Source: Hofstenia miamia
Lineage: Eukaryota; Xenacoelomorpha; Acoela
Direction of reading: 5' to 3'
Assembly (NCBI GenBank): GCA_004352715.1
Contig: SCFE01000011.1
Location: 1,638,326-1,702,325, forward strand
Length of the DNA stretch: 64,000 nucleotides
Part shown: positions 46,143 through 57,861 of the stretch, piece after piece
How the letters are laid out: each line of letters starts with the position of its first letter
How positions within the stretch are numbered: the stretch's first letter is position 1
Translations under genes and position numbers: made by a program
Notes under the pieces: model-generated
Seen by the model: only the letters and a program-made list of their open reading frames with translations
What the model was told of the DNA's origin: nothing
The model's database searches: none

Positions 46143-46779
46143 TCATTAATATCTAGAAAATGAGGAAGTAAGCAGCACAATGCCATTGAAATTGCAGAGT
46201 AATGCAGGTTTTCTATTCAGAATTCAACTGGAGCAATTCTGCTCAAATCAATGCTTATCACAATTTGCTGAAAAATTAGTAATTCATATTTAAAAATAGC
46301 ATCCCAAATAATAATGATGAAGCTTTCACAATGATGTACCCGAAATTATGTCATAAGAATTACCAAGAATTAAAATTTCTAAAATATTACGAAGTTATTC
46401 GGGTTACCGTTAAGAATCGTTCTGTTAGTGTGTAACAATTTTGCAAAAATTTTTTTAAATTTCATGAAAGAACCATGTTGTTCGATTACATAAAAATAAA
46501 ACATATACATACATGTAAATAATGATTTACATTTTACACATTACACTAACACTAGTAATTGTACAGAAATAATTATGGTGAAAGATATTTAGACTGACTT
46601 TTTCGGTGGCATTTTTACTTGATTTTATTTTACACATTTTAAATTCAATTATAATATGTTTTGAAAGGTCAGAATTACTACAATTTATTTACAATATTCA
46701 TTCTTTAGTATAAGTTCAATTTTATTACCTAAGAATACAAATAGATGGATTGATAGATATATTAAAAATTGTGAAAAAA
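46143..46779. other. No gene seen
   Basis: AT-rich intervening sequence. Confidence 0.45.
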
Positions 46780-47580
46780 CATTCAGAAACAACAAATACA
46801 ACTACGAAGGCTACGTGATGGATCCATAAAAACGTGGTTTCTTAAAAAGCGTTGTGGATAAAAAGACATCCATTTCTCACTATTAGCAGTTGTTGGAGGA
46901 AAGCGATCTCGCAATGTTCGTTCAGCATTCTCAGTTCGCTCTGGTAAGTATATATGCAATTGATGGGAAGAAAGAGCTACTCTTCGTGTTGCTCCACACA
47001 CTGCTTGATACTAAAACTCCGTGTGGTTATTCCCAGTCTGACGGCCTTTCGATGCACTGCCTCCATCTTGTCAAGAATATAATTGGGCTCGCCTCCCCAG
47101 ACAGATAATCCATAGGTCAGTCGCGAAATTCATAAGGACTGATATAGGTAATCAAGATCACGCCTGGCGACGAATCTGGTACAAGCCACAGAATGCACTT
47201 TTAACCATTCTTTTAGTATGTATTTTAAAATATAAATCAGGCCATGTGTATCCCACTATCTATAAATTCAAGTACTGACCTGACATCCAGAATGCTTGGC
47301 CTTAAACGGAAAATCATCACTTTCGACTTACAGATATTAAGATTTAAATTCCTCAAAGTCATCGACCAAATGCGGTATGACCACGGATGCCCAGTCTCCA
47401 TCTGTAGATACTGCCACGACTGGTGTATTTTCTTCAGCGTATACCGTGTTTGGTGAACTCAGATCTGGACTGGGTGTGATGTCATTGTTTGCGGCCTTAT
47501 AGTAGAATGGGCACCAGACTAATCCCTGTGGTACGCAATGCATTTCGGAGAGGAACTCGCTTTCAGACGTCTGGTCCGAA
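46780..47580 (-). pseudogene. C-terminal RT relic of a further LINE family
   Basis: The - strand at 47543-47337 starts CVPQGLVW (motif B, PQG kept). It then has TVYAEENTPVVAVS where motif C normally reads YADD, so both Asp are now Glu. Downstream, in another frame near 47100, it reads LTYGLSVWGGEPNYILDKME and AVHRKAVRLGITTRSF, the YGxxVWGG/LQKRAxRL block C-terminal to RT. It is truncated at its 5' side near 47580. GC content is higher than that of family 1, indicating a different lineage. Confidence 0.7.
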
Positions 47581-48189
47581 ACTTCTATAAACTAATTAAT
47601 CTTTGTAATAACAATATGTTTAGAATTTGGATAAACTTTGCAAAGGTTCATGAATTTATGTCATGATTCAAATACAAAATAGTTTATGAGAAAAATTAAT
47701 CTCAACATTGTTTTTAGCAATTTATAGAAATTTGTTGACATTTTGTAAATTTATCATGAACATTTCTAACATCTTTATAAAATATATACTTTAGAAACAA
47801 TTAGCTCGTGGTGCGGGGTATATACTTAATTCCGGCTCTGTATATGTACTTCGATAATCTCTATTCTATTAGTTAAACTGCTAACAACATCAATACAGCC
47901 AAATGAAGTTGGCTGGCAGATGACAAAGTAAGAAACTTAGTGATCAGGTGTTGTGAATAAACAGATAGTTAATTTTGTAGAGCTTTTCTTGTTGGTTATA
48001 ATTAGAGTATCTAATGCATTAGTTGATGTAAATTGAAAGTGCTGACATGGGAAAAACTTACAGTTAATGCTGGCAGGGGTACACATGAACCTCTTATGGA
48101 TGGTTGCGGGTGTAAGAAATACCTTACAGTATGCCCCTATTGAGCATTAACATCATCTATTATAAATTAGTGGCGTACGCATCCATAGG
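47581..48189. other. No gene seen
   Basis: Intervening sequence between two - strand LINE relics. Confidence 0.45.
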
Positions 48190-48200
48190 AAATGATGGAA

Positions 48201-48228
48201 TATAATAATAATAATAATAATAATAATA
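48201..48228. repeat. (AAT)n tract, 3' tail of the - strand LINE
   Basis: About nine trinucleotide units. On the - strand it is (TTA)n directly after the LINE 3' UTR, the typical microsatellite tail of non-poly(A) LINEs. Confidence 0.85.
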
Positions 48229-49334
48229 CAACTTATTTCAAACTAAATGTATACAAATACTTAATGCAAAATATAATACAAATTTAGCACAAAATTGTTT
48301 GAAAATGGTTGCATACGAGTGCTTTAGGCACTCTTTATATTGTCAACCAGTGACATATCATACACGGAGATAAAATGAAGCAGCGAGGTGGATTGCCAAT
48401 GTTACAGTGAATATCACGAATTGCATAAGTAGATTACTATTTGTAGCCATCAAATTCATATAAATATTAAAGCTATAAAATTCTATTGGTCTTTTAACCT
48501 TTATAACATGCATCATATTTGCTTCTATGAATAACTGTTTAGTCATAAAAGTAGAATTTTTAAAGTTCATGATACTGATTATTTTTTTGAATTTTGAAAA
48601 TAGGCAATAATGTGTTTTATGAGGTACCACCATAGATTAAAGTACCATACTGAATTATTGGCAGTATGTATACTTTATAAAAGCGTGGTTTAATATGCTT
48701 AGGATGCTCATCAAAATACCACATAGTTTGGAGACTTTTTTACAAATGCTCTGCAAAGCTTAATGTTTTATCTATTATTATCCCTAAATATTTATAATAA
48801 TATATGTTAAGCTGTTTCTGCTAATTGCAGCTTAGATATTTGTTCAGTAAATTTTAAAAAATTTATCTGAGTGGTTTTATTACAATTTAAAGAAAGACGA
48901 TTAACCCAGAGATCAATCTTGTAGAAAATTTGTTATATTGAAGTATCTTAAATAATATATCCCTGTCAGGTGAACTTCCTTGAATATCTGTATCATCAGC
49001 AAACAGGTAGACCGATGAAGTTAAGATTTAATTGAGCCTTGTGCAGACCGCATGTTATCTCTTTTAGTTTTGAATCAGTTGAGTCTATTGAAACATATTG
49101 ATATCTGTTTTCTAGATAATTTTCAAGTGTGCCCTCTAATGCCATATTTATATATCTTATTTAATAACAAGTTATGATCTATTGTATCAAAAGCTTTTCT
49201 TAGGTCAATGGTTATGCAAGGAGAATATAATTTATTGTCTTTGAATTTTCTAATATTTTCAATTACTTTCATTATACTAAAATTGTGTTAGTGAGGTCGA
49301 AATCCAAATTGATTTGGATTTATTAAATTCTACT

Positions 49335-49685
49335 TACTGTAGAACCTATAATTGAAGGCCATCTGTAATTGAACTCCATCTGTAATAGAAGGCCACCCTA
49401 GTGAGGAGGTTGAAAATAGACCACTCAGGTTTGTCTGAGACAGCTATCCACTTTTCTCTTTCAAGGATGGGGATACACGTGGGTACGTACGTACGCACAC
49501 GCACACATGAAAGCACACGAACACTAATACTCCTCAAAACAGCATTACCCAACAAATTTTTATAGACCTAAAAATACCAAAAATTGATGGTTGACAAATA
49601 GAAGGCCACCCTGTAATAGAAGGCTACTCTAGCAAGGAGGTTGAAAAATAAAAGGCCATGGCCTTCAATTACAGTTTTTACGGTA
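49335..49685. mobile_element. mariner/pogo-like MITE inserted in the LINE relic
   Basis: The left end TACTGTAGAACCTATAATTG and the complement of the right end, TACCGTAAAAACTGTAATTG, are followed by AAGGCCAT on both, giving a ~28-bp TIR with about 21 matches and a TA at each extreme. Inside, a GTAATAGAAGGCCACCCT-type motif is repeated three or four times. LINE homology resumes on both sides. Confidence 0.75.
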
Positions 49686-50217
49686 TTTATAAATTTAAAT
49701 AATCTATTGTATATTAGTATTTCAAAAATTTTACAAAGAATAAGCAATAGTGAGATTTGTCTGTAATTATTATCAATGACAAAAGACTTTGCGTAGGCAG
49801 GAATATTTTAGCCATAGAGGAACCAATGCTTGCAAAAAATGAATTGAAATCATTACCTTATCCATATTCTGGTTGAAAGCAGTTGATAATTTCATCTTTT
49901 TATTTCCTATATTCATATTTAAGAATGAGTAGAACTGTTTGGAACTTTTTACAATAGAATTCAGATTTTTACTATAATAACTGCGCTTAGAATATCTGAT
50001 TTTTTAAACAACCTTATTGATATTATAAGATTTATTATGATTTTCTCGACAATGATTCATTTTATACTTTTTGTAAGCAATATTTCGTTTACTTAGTAAG
50101 TTTTTAATTGAATTATTGATTACTAAGTTTCTCTTAGGATCATTTTTTATTTATTAATTGTTTTCTTTACTGTAATAATAAAATCAGAATACGCATTGTT
50201 AGCATTTGTATAATCAT

Positions 50218-51294
50218 TTAACCTCGTCGCCGGCAGTGTACTCTTTTGAGTACACAAGATAAATAGCTAATCACATAAATAGAAATCATTGTATTGGTGC
50301 GCAATAAGTTTTACCACTAAATTTAGTAAATGTATGTTATTCTATTTTAGTGCATTCTTTGCTACAACATGTTAAGCATTTTCTATAGAAAATTTTGATT
50401 GCACAAAAGTCATGTCAAAATGTTCAAGACAAACAATCAAGATATTATTAATTTCAAGCATTAATATTGCAAGTATATAGAAATACCTATGTAAATATAA
50501 TGTGATTGGCATTGTATTAAACATATATAAACTTTCTATGTTCAATTGCTAACATGTGGCAGTCTAATAAGTTAAAATATATGTGTACTCAAAAGAGTAC
50601 ATTGACGCTGTGTTATGCAAAAAGTTATATAAGACAAAACAAAGATCTACAAATCTTGTGATATTATTTTATGCTTAACTTATCTGAAACACTTATAAAG
50701 GGCGCATTTATTCAAAAACCACAAGAACATAAACTTTCAACACATACTTCTTAAGCAATGAAACGAAAAGCAATCCAGCCTCTTCCTATTGATGAACATT
50801 ATTATGGTAAATTTGACCACTGGCCTCAAAATATCACTGAAAAGCAAATTCAATGCCATAATCCTGGTTGCTCTTGACGAATCTGTTTCAAATGCAGCAA
50901 ATGCGATGTTTTTCTTTGTGTTTATTATGATCCAAGTAGCTTTTTTGTTTTCCATAATTGATGATTTTATTTTTATTATCTGTTAATATTATGAGTTTAG
51001 TTCTTGTCAACTGTTTTGATGTATAAAAGTGGTTGCATGCCTTCTTAAATGAAGTACAATATGAAAAATAGCAGTAATTTAAGGTAACAATATATTATCC
51101 AATTTTGCATTTTTTCATTATTTGGTAATTTTACAGTCAATGTACTCAAAAGAGTACACATAAATAATATTATAACTATGATATCAATAACCTAGCAATT
51201 TTGGCTATTCTATGGCATTGGTTTTTTATTAATATATTCATAGAAATCTGGTAGTTTAGTTTAATATTTGATGTTGTGCCTCCGACGAGGTTAA
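50218..51294 (+). mobile_element. PiggyBac-like element with TTAA duplication
   Basis: The element 50222-51290 is flanked by TTAA (50218-50221 and 51291-51294). Termini CCTCGTCGCCGGCA and, from the right, CCTCGTCGGAGGCA match at 12 of 14. The 16-bp palindrome GTACTCTTTTGAGTAC or its complement occurs three times (50238-50253, 50585-50600, 51142-51157), two of them subterminal, like the internal repeats PiggyBac transposases bind. A transposase C-terminal remnant lies inside. It interrupts the - strand LINE. Confidence 0.85.
50680..50960 (+). pseudogene. PiggyBac transposase C-terminal cysteine-rich domain remnant
   Basis: In + frame: KRKAIQPLPIDEHYYGKFDHWP, then QIQCHNPGCS, an in-frame TGA, then RICFKCSKCDVFLCV and FFVFHN. 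HxP, CxxxxC, CxxC and the LC...FH pattern match the C-terminal cysteine-rich domain that binds DNA in PiggyBac transposases. The DDD catalytic core is absent, so the element is internally deleted and non-autonomous. Confidence 0.75.
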
Positions 51295-51790
51295 ATTTAG
51301 TTTATTTTCTTTTTTATTAAGCAAAAATAAGCAGTATAGTAATTTTTGTTCTTAATGAATAAGTGTAAAGTATGAAATTATAATTTTTTAAGCTGACGAT
51401 AATTTATATTACATTCTAACGAAATGGGTATATGATCTGTAAATACGTCTTCTATAAGACAAATTGAATCAATTTTTTCAGAACTAATATTCGTCAGTAT
51501 GTGGTCTAGACAAGAACTTTCTCGATTATTTTGTGGTCTTCTGACTTCATTTATTAGAATACTGAAATCATTCGCAGATATGCATTGTAAATATAAAGAA
51601 GTAATTGATTAGGATATCAAAGTATCTATGTTGAAATCTCCCATTATTACAGTTGGCAATGATGTTCGATAAGGTCTTCTAAAAAACTGACTAAACATTG
51701 AATAAAATACTTCATCTGTTGGAGGACTGTAATTAGAGCCAAATAGAAATTAAACTTATTTTTCCATTACTTTATATTAGCTCGCTTGCA

Positions 51791-52934
51791 CCACTGAGAG
51801 TGTTATTTTAACGATACCGAATGGGGAAGGGGGCTGTATACATGTAAGTATATATGATTCTATAATTTCTCAATTCTACAAGTATCCAAAACATATTTGA
51901 TGTATGAAATAACTGATGTCATAGTGTTTCACTAATAAGTTAATGAATCCAAAATGCTTCAGTTGAGTCAACACTTTTTCGAAGATTTATTTAGGACTTT
52001 GATATTTTCAAAAATAGATTTAGTGATCTTGGCCTTTTAATAACAAAAATCAATTCTTTATGATTCAGTCTCGTTCACTAAAATGTAAAAGCAATTTGAT
52101 CAACTATCTGAAAGTACGAGACACTTTGGTTATGTCTATTACCATTTTTGCAGTTGATCAATTGCACAATAATCGCAAATGCGTTTCTTACTTCTATTGT
52201 AGTTTATTCACTGAATTTTGAATTGATATTTAATAAGTTAAGGACCCAAATTTGAGATCCTATTGTATACAATGAATCGTTAATATTTTACTATTTAAGT
52301 ATCATAATAGTTCTTTCATTTTTATAAACTATTCTTGGTATATTTTGAGTGTCAAATACTTCGCTGTAGCCATCAGTATTTAAGCCCACTCCATTACAAA
52401 CCGGGCAAAATAATGTATACAAAAGTCAAATGTTTACTAAATTTCCGGTTGCCTGCATCGTTACGCATGTTACAAAGCCTTAGTTGATTTTTTTAAGCCC
52501 TTTTCGCAGATGTTCATGTTGAGCAAAATTGTTTGGCTAGAAATGCAAAATCGATTTCTTCTCATATTTATTACTGATACTATAGTTAATAGTGATGAGT
52601 TGTTTCTTGCATAAAACATTATGACCTAAATATGACGTGTCACGTGGATTATATTTAATTGGGCTTAAGTGGATACCATATGAATTACGAATTGTAAGTG
52701 AGACATAAATTCAAATCAAATTATCTCAGCTTGTTTCACATCTGAATCAAATCATCTATCTTCCGTCTTAATTTATATAGCATAAATTTTGAGGTGACTA
52801 AAATTGCTTCAATCACAACGTTTTATTATTTAAAATATTGAACTTGGGTGGAAACTAACTTGAAAGTTTTCAAAGATTTCCTTCTTAATATTTTAGTTAG
52901 TGCCTCCTCATTTCGAAATAGTCTACTGTTTATT
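51791..52934. other. No gene seen
   Basis: AT-rich sequence between two LINE relics. Confidence 0.45.
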
Positions 52935-54840
52935 ATAGTCAAAGCAATGTATTTTTTAAGAAATTACAATTAATCTACAAACTAAATATAAAATATATAA
53001 TAATATTACATTTGTGTGTGTGTGTCTGTCTGTGGTGAGCTCAGTGTAAAAAAATCAGTAAATATGTTTAGCATGTTTGTGTCTCCGATTGCATTTTGTC
53101 CATGTAAAAGTACAATTTTTAATTTTTTTTAAATTTTTTTCTATTCTTAGCTCATTTTGTAAATCATTCCAAATATTAGAGGCTGCTCGGTGAAAACTAG
53201 AATAGGAAATACTGCTACAAATAAACGTATGTGATCGAGGATTTACTTTTAAATAATTATCAAGAAAATTAATTGATTTTCGGCTATATTTATACTTGAA
53301 TAAAATTGAAGCTGCATGGAATTGTACTTGATATTGCGAGGATAATATATTATAATTTCGTCTGTATTCACTAACATGATCATGCTTACTTGCAAAATTT
53401 AATGTTTTTAATAACCAATTAAAAGTTTTTAATAATTAATAAATAGCGGCTTTTTGTATTAAAATTAATAAATAAAAATGAACAATAATGTATTTGCGAT
53501 AAACAAAGGCATGTAATATTTGAACGTGATAATCTTGTCCAAAATTCCTGAGGTGGTATCTAACGCAAGAAGCCATTTTTGTAACTTTTTAGGAGATATT
53601 TTTAAATCTTTGTCAATGTCAACGCCTAAATATGTAACATGATCACTTTGTTTTATTAGAATACTGTTAACAATTAATTCGATCTTGTTTGTTATTTCTT
53701 TTACAGAATTGGGGGAAAATATAATTAATTGCGTTTTTTCAATATTGATTTTTAATTGATTGGATGAGAAATACTTTGAAAGATTTTCAATATCACTTTG
53801 TTAATTTTTTGTGGGCCTAAATACATCATTATCTGCATTTATGAGGCAAGTATCATCAGCAAATTGATATATTTCACTATGATTTCCATGCTTAATTATG
53901 TCATTTACATATATTGCAATTAAAATTGGCCCTAGTACTCCTCCTTAATTCATTGAATTAAAAGCTTTGCTTAAGTCTAGAAGTGCTGGATTTATTTTGA
54001 AATTTATTTGAGGATATTTTTTCAATAATTGAAACAATTGCATCACTTGTACTATGCTTAGCGCGGAAACCATATTGTTTAGATGATAAGATATTCTCAG
54101 ATGCAAGGTATTGGTTGATTTGAATGTGCAATAATTTTTCGAATAATTTACTAAAAGGGTGTGTTATTGAGATTGGCCTATAATTTTTAGCAATGAGGGG
54201 ATCTCCATTTTTATACAAAGCTGTTATGTCTGACTTTTTCATTATCTCCAGAAATTCGTTTTCAACTATACATTAATTAAATGCAAATGATAGATGGTCG
54301 CCAAATATATCAAAGAATTTCTTAATAATAAAGTAAGGTAAATTAGTGGAACCTGATGATTTATTAACGTCTAAATTTTGTACAATAGTTTCTAATTCTC
54401 TTATGTAGATAGCTTTAATTGAAACGTTGACTTACAATTTGAATGCCTAAGATCTTATAGAGGAGTTTTAGGAAAATTGAAGTTACCTAATTCTTTAAAT
54501 GTCTGATTTAAATGATTTAGTACCCTTTTTTCCCTTTTTTATCGGTAAATATTTTATTATCAATATAAATTTTTGAAATGTCACTATTGAGCCCATTCGA
54601 TTGTCCAATAAAGCGGTTTAAAAATTTCCACTTTTGTTTAGAAGAATTTAAATTTTCAAAAATTGACGTTGCTTTAAAGCTGCATTTTTAGCGCGTAAGT
54701 CCTTAATTAATTTCTTTGATCTTTAGTAATTAGTCCAATTTATTTCGGTCTGATTAGCCTTAGTTAGTTCAATGAGTTTTTGCTTTATGTCTGCGGTGTT
54801 CTTAATTAGTTGATTATTACAATGAATTTTTCAAATTGGC
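52935..54840 (-). pseudogene. LINE family 1, copy D, with internal RT deletion
   Basis: From 54840 on the - strand: a KQKWKFLNRFIGQSNG segment aligned with the first residues of copy C; the 54242-53958 frame with KSDITALYKNGDPL, NYRPISITHPFSK and YGFRAKHSTSDAI; then LLDLSKAFNS followed at once by GVLGPILIAIYVND and FADDTCLI. About 70 residues between motif A and motif B are therefore missing. The C-terminal region runs to 53130 (NIWNDLQNELRIEKN). The 3' UTR includes a GT/CA run (53012-53028) and ends near 52935 with a CATTGCTTTGACTATAATA variant of the family 3' end. Confidence 0.85.
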
Positions 54841-54858
54841 CCTAGTAAGCTATCAGGC

Positions 54859-54877
54859 TAGATAGTTAGATAGATTG

Positions 54878-54908
<31 letters not shown>

Positions 54909-54945
54909 TGATTGATATATTGATTGATAGATTGATTGATAGATG

Positions 54946-54981
<36 letters not shown>
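54859..54981. repeat. (GATA)n / (GATT)n microsatellite
   Basis: About 120 bp of GATA units interrupted by GATT units, just before the transporter gene. Confidence 0.95.
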
Positions 54982-54984
<3 letters not shown>

Positions 54985-55034
54985 AATAAGGAGTTATCTT
55001 ATTGTGAATTTAAAAAATATAACATTTAGAATTT

Positions 55035-55265
55035 ATGGAGAATCCCGGTGCTGACAACATTTTCATAGCAGTTGGGAGTTTTGGGAAATATCAAATTCGA
55101 ATACTTTCAACCTCATTATTTATACTATTCTGGGGGTTTTCGGATTACATCACTTTCAGTTTATTATTTTATGAGCCTCCTTTCAACTGTACTATATCAA
55201 TTCCTGTGATTACAACATGTAACTTTTCTGATGTTGCGCAATACTCTGTCAACCATGTTGAAAAG
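55035..55265 (+). CDS. SLC22 exon 1
   Basis: 77 codons, phase 0 end. It holds the VGSFGKYQ motif at residues 13-20, TM1 (about 23-46) and the start of the large extracellular loop with two Cys. Donor AAAAG|GTTTGT. Confidence 0.85.
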
Positions 55266-57826
55266 GTTTGTCTTTTGAAATTTTAGTTCATACATGCACC
55301 ATTTCGGACTACAACTCGAATAGACAATCAGTCATGCTATCAATTATGTTCCTCTAAAACCTGTTATTATTAATGTGTAACGCCTTTGCACTGGTGTATT
55401 GGTCACACTATTGATTGGCTTTCTCCAATAAACTATTGTTGGATTCTTGTCAGGTTATAACAGGGCTTGTTCTGTTCAGCCGGGTGATCGCTTTTGATTT
55501 CAACAAGTTGTCTTAGTTGTGTTGATCGGTTTAGGCCTTATGTAATTCTAAAGTGTTTAACTAAGGGGTGTACCGTAGCTTCGACGCGGTTTTCGATTAA
55601 CGTTAAATGATTCAAAGCGACATATTTTTCGACTCATTTGTTAATGAAAAGAAAGCATATTGATACAAAAGTTATATATTCACGCTATATGTGCTTCTAA
55701 AGGCAACTAACAAAGATATCGAATCATTCATTATCACTCATCAAAATCGTCATTCAATTCCAACAGCATCATTTCAAGTTCGTCATCATCACCATTGAAA
55801 CAAACAGGACAAAGACATTTCTTCTGTGACGATCTAGCCATCAACCTCCAGAAGATTTTTCTTGATAACATAGGCTGAGTGATCTCGGCAACGATAATGA
55901 TGCACAAGAACATGAACAACGGTATGCTCTGTTGCTGTCTTTATTTCACGGGGAGCAGTTGGGGATGGAAACGGCAATAATAATGATCAGTTTTTGTCGT
56001 ACTCGGTAAATTTTGAATCGTTTAATGACTTATGTTATTTCAATCTATCGGACCTTACATTAATGATAGAAATTTAAATCTCACTTACCCAAGATATCGA
56101 ACAATTAAAAATTTGCATTCTAAAACCGATATTTCTAAAAAAATGAATGCAATGATTAATGCGTTAAAAGAATAAAAAATGTATCATTAATAATGCTAAA
56201 GATTGTGTGAGACAATTTTTGAGAACGTATAGAAAATATATTGATAGCAGTAGTTCGATTATGAGAACCTAAACTGTAGCTTATCGGAAATCAAAAACCG
56301 CGTCGAAGTTATGGTATACCCTTTACATTGAGAATGATTTTCCTTATTTTTTGTACTCCGTTCATTAACTGATTCGAGTTTTAATTTCTATATAATATTT
56401 CGTTTAGACATTTAACTCAAAATGCCCTTCTGAATATTTAAATATTTCGTGGCAGCAGTGCAGCGATGTTGAATATTTTTCAAGTACCATTGGCAATACT
56501 GCGGTAACAGATTTCAACCTTATATGCGATCGACATATCTACAGAGCCATTGCGCAATCGTTAATGCCCATTGGTTTCTTCTTTGGGTCGATATGTACTG
56601 GCCAACTTTCCGACAGGTAAACGTTCATTTCATTCACAATTTACTGCAAAAATGCTTTATTAGCAAAAAATGATTTTCTTTAGAAAGTAATTTTTCATTG
56701 ATTTACTTGAATTTCGACTCCCCAGTTCAAGAATGAGCTAACTGACATATCGAATCTCAGTTACAAAATGAGGTATGTCACTTGAACCAATTAGTTAGAC
56801 CACATTTCAACATTCAAATTGCCATTTTAATGGCAGAAATACTTGAAAAGCAGCTTAACTGTTTTGGAATTGAAAAGAAATGGTTTATAGAAACTGGGTT
56901 CAGTTGTAAGTTACAATCCTCGAGTTAGCTCATTTTGAACTTGGGACGTCGATTTATCCCTTGGTCTTCCGCGGCTTTAGTCATTCGATGTGACGTAGGC
57001 GCGTTTTGGCTAAAACCGCTAAACGTTAAAGATTTTCATGTTGAAATTAACAATTCCAAATTATGTATATATTTAAAACCTAATTTTAAATACTTTATTT
57101 CCCGGAACATTGAAATTATCGAGATATTCTCGCCGATAGAGATTCAAGTTAAAATTTTTGCATTATCCCATTGTCTTTTTTCAAGACAAATAAAAGTAGA
57201 AATCAATTCTTCTTCAACCAATCAAGAAATGTACATGTCCGGATACGAGTGTTTTAGTATTTTTTGAGGTGGCCAGTGAATTAAGCGTTGTAATTTTACG
57301 ATGCATATAAACATTTTTAACAAGATATTGTACAAACTGTCGTATTTCTTGCTAAAATGTCAATAATATTAAGGAGTTACTAACAATGTGGTGTATACTG
57401 TATATATTAGGAATTACATTTCAAAGTGATGTCTGTTCGAATTCGTAGATCTCAGCTTTGTTCAGCAACGTCTTAATAATGTTTTTAGATTTGAACATAA
57501 ATAATTATGATCAAAGGGAAGATACTTAAACAAAATTTATCAGAATAAATTTGCATCTATAAAATTAAATATTTAGGAAGTACGCAAAGAAGAAGACCTA
57601 AGACATCTGATACTTATTCTCAGCAATCATAGGCACCCGGCCCACTCATTTTTTTAGACATAATTGCAATGACAGATATGAATTAGGACTACGAACAATT
57701 TTCAATCAAACAAATGTACAAGCACAAACATTTTGAAAATTATCAATATTTTTTGATTATTAACATTAAATCTGATCGGAGCTTTACATATTTGTGGTTT
57801 GCATTTTGGCATACCTAGATATATTT

Positions 57827-57861
<35 letters not shown>

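Larger units (their letters stand above)
48190..51790 (-). mobile_element. LINE (endonuclease + RT) relic split by two younger insertions
   Basis: On the - strand from 51790: endonuclease pieces VIMGDFNIDTL (51660-51620), SCLDHILTN and FTDHIPISL (the AP-endonuclease GDFN, xDHI and SDHxP blocks). The PiggyBac-like element follows, then YRQISLLLIL and KIFEILIYNRL (about 49700-49800). The mariner-like MITE comes next, then FIDLRKAFDTIDHNLLLNKI (motif A), LFADDTDIQ (motif C), YLGIIIDKTLSF and YILPIIQYGTLIYGG. It ends in a (TTA)n tail at 48201-48228. Multiple frameshifts. CR1/L2-like by motif style. Confidence 0.85.

Noticed and set aside
54859-54981. GATA/GATT repeats as a CRISPR-like or regulatory array
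   Set aside because: Simple tetranucleotide microsatellite with no spacers, in a eukaryotic context.
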